Positions 5,660 through 7,449 of a DNA stretch of 7,449 bases are shown here, one piece after another. The notes beneath the pieces are model-generated. The model did not search any database. It saw nothing but the letters and a program-made list of their open reading frames with translations, and was not told the origin of the DNA. The position numbers were made by a program, and so were the translations under genes. Position 1 is the first letter of the stretch; the number at the start of each line of letters is the position of its first letter. Origin of the DNA: Candidatus Fibrimonadales bacterium (GTDB lineage: Bacteria > Fibrobacterota > Fibrobacteria > Fibrobacterales > Fibrobacteraceae); assembly GCA_009788135.1 (NCBI GenBank), contig WQSA01000016.1, positions 12,087 through 19,535 on the forward strand. Direction: 5' to 3'.

Positions 5660-7063
5660 ATGCGTTTGATTTGGTTAGCCATTGTTTTTATAGGGGTCGC
5701 AGTCTTGGGATGCAGCGATGGCAAGCTTAATTTAATGCTTGTTATTTGGGCAGATCACGAGTCCGAGCCTTCTTCCGCTTCGCCTTATGTGCCACCTAGC
5801 AGTTCCAGCGTGGAGCCGCCCTCATCTTCTTCTATTTACTATCCTAGCTCATCGGAGGAGCCGCAGTCTTCTTCTTCAAGCGAAGAGGAGCCGCCCAGCA
5901 GTTCCAGCGTGGAGCCGCCTTCTTCTTCTAGCGAAGAGCCGCCGCCTGTTTCAAGCTCTAGGGGGGAGAGACCGGAGCGGTCTTCGGGGTCGAAAACGAA
6001 TAAAGATGGGGAAGAATATGTTGACTATCCCATACTTGAAGAAGGACAAGAGGGTGTTGTAAAAGTTGCGGAAAATGCTATTACACGTTATTGGGATGGC
6101 TGTAAACCTACCTGTTCTTGGATACAAAATATTGGTAATGCTGCCGGAGAAATACCAAATCCTTTAGTCATGAGCAAAACTTGTGACATAAATGGCAAAG
6201 AGCAGCCCCTTTTCTATTTAAGCCCAGATAATTATAATCCTCCGTACCATGTAGGTTATTTGGGCACGCCAGACGCATTTGATCAGGGCAATAGAACTAT
6301 CGAGTGGCCAATAAGCCAAACCTACAAAGATTGGTACAAAGACGATCCCAATCCCCCAACCGGCAAACTAGCAGGCGGGTTTAATTGCTTAGATCAGATT
6401 CCTTATGCCGTGAACGATACTTTAGCTTATGCTTTTGCGGCAACCTCTGAGGGCATTTGCGGTTCATGCTTTATGCTTCAATTCACGGGTACATGGGGTA
6501 ATACAGATGGAGGAGAAGGGCCAGGAAGAGTAACTCATAAAGCACTTAAAGGAAAAACTTTGATAGTTATGGCCAGTAATACCGGTGTTGGAACAAATCG
6601 CTATGATATTATGATTCCCGGTGGAGGAATGGGCGCATGCAAGTCCTTGCACACGCAGCTAGGTTATGCAGATATGCTGGAAGTTGGTGCGGTAATGGGA
6701 GGTTTGTTGCAGGAGTGCACAGATGGAACCAGAGACTATCCTTACGCTCATAGAAGAGGAGGTTTAACTCCTATTGATAGAGCTACTTTGGACGAAACTC
6801 AGGATTGTCTTAGAGCAAAGTGTAACAGAGTTTTTGATAAGCCGGGCGTTGCTCAGTCTCTTTTAAAGGGGTGCTTATGGCACGCAGATTGGTTTATGGC
6901 CGCAGATAATCCCACGGCCCTTGTTAAGAAATTGGACAAATGCCCAAAATATTTAGAAGATAGATATAAATCAAATGTTACCACTTCACTGCCCAGGCGT
7001 TCCGATCATCCAGAGTTAACCAACCCTTCCTGCATGATAGACGGAATACCTTGCCCGCCATGA
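5660..7063 (+). CDS. GH45 endo-beta-1,4-glucanase, surface lipoprotein with Ser-rich linker
   Basis: This 467-residue cellulase is built in four parts. Residues 1-17 are a hydrophobic signal ending in VLG before Cys18, a lipobox for lipidation; Ser at +2 does not signal inner-membrane retention, so outer-membrane display is likely. Residues 18-37 are the segment shared with the next gene. Residues 38-100 are a Ser/Pro/Glu linker. The rest is a glycoside hydrolase family 45 domain, which cleaves internal beta-1,4 bonds of cellulose with inversion. TRYWDGCKPTCSW (142-154) carries the presumed base Asp146, IPYAVNDTLAYAFAATS (247-263) is conserved, and NRYDIMIPGGGMG (313-325) carries the presumed acid Asp316. 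CLWHADWFMAADNP (405-418) matches the C-terminal motif of fungal EGV. No carbohydrate-binding module is visible. About 50 extra residues lie between motif 1 and the NCLDQ segment compared with Humicola EGV. It has no SD and is followed after 7 nt by a paralog. Confidence 0.96.
   Translation: MRLIWLAIVFIGVAVLGCSDGKLNLMLVIWADHESEPSSASPYVPPSSSSVEPPSSSSIYYPSSSEEPQSSSSSEEEPPSSSSVEPPSSSSEEPPPVSSSRGERPERSSGSKTNKDGEEYVDYPILEEGQEGVVKVAENAITRYWDGCKPTCSWIQNIGNAAGEIPNPLVMSKTCDINGKEQPLFYLSPDNYNPPYHVGYLGTPDAFDQGNRTIEWPISQTYKDWYKDDPNPPTGKLAGGFNCLDQIPYAVNDTLAYAFAATSEGICGSCFMLQFTGTWGNTDGGEGPGRVTHKALKGKTLIVMASNTGVGTNRYDIMIPGGGMGACKSLHTQLGYADMLEVGAVMGGLLQECTDGTRDYPYAHRRGGLTPIDRATLDETQDCLRAKCNRVFDKPGVAQSLLKGCLWHADWFMAADNPTALVKKLDKCPKYLEDRYKSNVTTSLPRRSDHPELTNPSCMIDGIPCPP
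5711..5809 (+). repeat. Copy 1 of the post-lipobox coding repeat
   Basis: These 33 codons, from the lipobox Cys into the linker, align without gaps to 7125-7223 in the next gene. Twenty-two codons are identical. Of the 11 that differ, nine are synonymous and two are conservative (Leu to Val, Ile to Val). Confidence 0.93.
5798..5820 (+). repeat. 23-bp perfect direct repeat, copy 1
   Basis: The 23 bases encoding SSSVEPP recur identically at 5897-5919, exactly 99 bp (33 codons) downstream, keeping frame. This suggests internal duplication of a linker unit. Confidence 0.9.
5897..5919 (+). repeat. 23-bp perfect direct repeat, copy 2
   Basis: Identical to 5798-5820. The matches end at single mismatches on both sides, so the exact repeat is limited to these 23 bases within otherwise similar Ser-rich sequence. 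Confidence 0.9.
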
Positions 7064-7070
7064 GAAATAT

Positions 7071-7449
7071 ATGAGTAAGATTTCGTTATTGTTTGCCGCA
7101 GTTCTAACTATAGTCATCGTTGGCTGCAGCGATGGCAAGCTTAATGTAATGCTTGTTGTCTGGGCAGACCACGAATCAGAACCTTCTTCCGCTTCTCCTT
7201 ATGTACCGCCCAGCAGTTCAAGCATGGAAGAACAATCATCGTCATCATCTCTGTTATCCTCTTCTTCAATCTTATATTCCAGCTCAGAAGAAGAACCATC
7301 ATCATCTTCAATATCTTCCTCATCTTCGCTTTTACCTTCATCATCAAGCTCGGTACAGCAATCAGCCGGTTCAAGTGCTAGAAACGAAAGACCGCCACGG
7401 CCTCCAGGCGAAAAAGTTAGCAAAGATGGGACAGAATACATAGACTACC
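7071..7449 (+). CDS. Second tandem lipoprotein, probable GH45 paralog (N-terminal part; runs off the right edge)
   Basis: An open frame of 126 codons runs from the ATG at 7071 to the window edge. It starts MSKISLLFAAVLTIVIVGC, a lipoprotein signal with Cys19 as the lipidated residue. The following segment SDGKLNVMLVVWADHESEP is almost identical to that of the upstream GH45 protein. A longer, Glu/Ser-rich linker (about residues 39-103) follows, then ERPPRPPGEKVSKDGTEYIDY, which parallels the ERP...NKDGEEYVDY stretch just before the GH45 domain upstream. The catalytic domain itself lies outside the window, so GH45 is inferred from this colinearity. It starts seven bases after the upstream stop and has no clear SD, so it is probably co-transcribed. 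Confidence 0.85.
   Translation, partial: MSKISLLFAAVLTIVIVGCSDGKLNVMLVVWADHESEPSSASPYVPPSSSSMEEQSSSSSLLSSSSILYSSSEEEPSSSSISSSSSLLPSSSSSVQQSAGSSARNERPPRPPGEKVSKDGTEYIDY
7125..7223 (+). repeat. Copy 2 of the post-lipobox coding repeat
   Basis: Pairs with 5711-5809 (offset 1414 bp) and codes for the same segment from the lipobox Cys to the first Ser block. The signal peptides before it differ much more than the segment itself. Confidence 0.93.
7185..7379 (+). repeat. Low-complexity Ser/Glu linker-coding region of the second lipoprotein
   Basis: Codons 39-103 encode mostly Ser with Glu, Leu and Pro. After the shared first block, it does not align cleanly with the first gene's linker: it has fewer Pro, more Leu/Ile and no copy of the 23-bp repeat. 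It is rich in TCA/TCT/TCC codons. Confidence 0.85.

Larger units (their letters stand above)
5771..5959 (+). repeat. Low-complexity Ser/Pro/Glu linker-coding region
   Basis: Codons 38-100 of the GH45 gene encode runs of Ser broken by Pro and Glu (units such as SSSSVEPPSSSS). Serine is written with both TCN and AGY codons, so the composition is kept at protein level rather than by simple triplet expansion. It should be a flexible, possibly glycosylated spacer between the lipid anchor and the catalytic domain. Confidence 0.9.

Noticed and set aside
5771..5959. Repeats that might suggest a CRISPR array or minisatellite
   Set aside because: The repeats are irregular, in frame and encode a Ser/Pro/Glu linker. 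There are no uniform repeats with unique spacers.
7060..7074. ATG at 7060 overlapping the GH45 stop as the start of the second lipoprotein
   Set aside because: That frame reads three more codons and meets a TGA. The ATG at 7071 gives the long frame with a signal peptide and lipobox.
7141..7441. Acidic and Met/Lys-rich minus-strand frames opposite the second linker
   Set aside because: They arise from reading the complement of Ser-codon repeats (TCA/TCT gives Asp/Glu/Met/Arg-rich strings). The plus-strand lipoprotein frame explains the sequence.

Overview
The window most likely comes from a member of the Fibrobacterota, either Fibrobacter or a related gut lineage such as the termite-gut Fibromonas group. 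The evidence is two tandem lipoproteins with long polyserine/proline/glutamate linkers, at least one carrying a GH45 endoglucanase domain. GH45 is rare in bacteria and is best known there from Fibrobacter. A PD-(D/E)XK (Rpn/PDDEXK_2) gene, also common in that phylum, lies beside them. The assignment is inferred from gene content, not from a marker gene.

Positions 1-3387 (minus strand) hold a tightly packed operon-like block. In transcription order it encodes a DUF374 lysophospholipid acyltransferase-like protein, dTDP-4-dehydrorhamnose reductase (rfbD), an ATP-binding protein of the anti-sigma/GHKL kinase type, a UbiA-family prenyltransferase, NuoK of respiratory complex I, and the first 32 codons of YebC. 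The first four junctions are all 4-nt stop/start overlaps (ATGA or GTGA). The products share no single pathway; envelope lipid or polysaccharide synthesis and the respiratory membrane are the nearest common themes. nuoK is separated from any other nuo gene in view.

Positions 3427-4452 (plus strand, divergent across a 39-bp gap) encode a bifunctional NMN adenylyltransferase/Nudix hydrolase for NAD metabolism. It converges, with 4 bp between stop codons, on the Rpn-type nuclease gene at 4457-5536 (minus strand), which has a charged coiled-coil tail and a C-terminal helix-turn-helix-like end.

Positions 5660-7449 (plus strand) hold the cellulase region. The first gene is a complete GH45 lipoprotein: lipobox, conserved post-cysteine segment, Ser-rich linker, catalytic domain. 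Seven bases after its stop a second lipoprotein of the same plan begins and runs off the window. The two share the segment after the lipobox almost residue for residue, with mostly synonymous DNA differences, while their linkers have diverged.

There is no stretch over 300 bases without a gene. I saw no tRNA, rRNA, CRISPR array, complete insertion sequence, riboswitch or convincing intrinsic terminator. The most interesting points are the tandem lipoprotein cellulases with a conserved post-lipobox element, the isolated nuoK, and the absence of Shine-Dalgarno sequences at most gene starts with TA-rich -10-like boxes only 5-9 nt upstream of several of them, which hints at leaderless transcripts.
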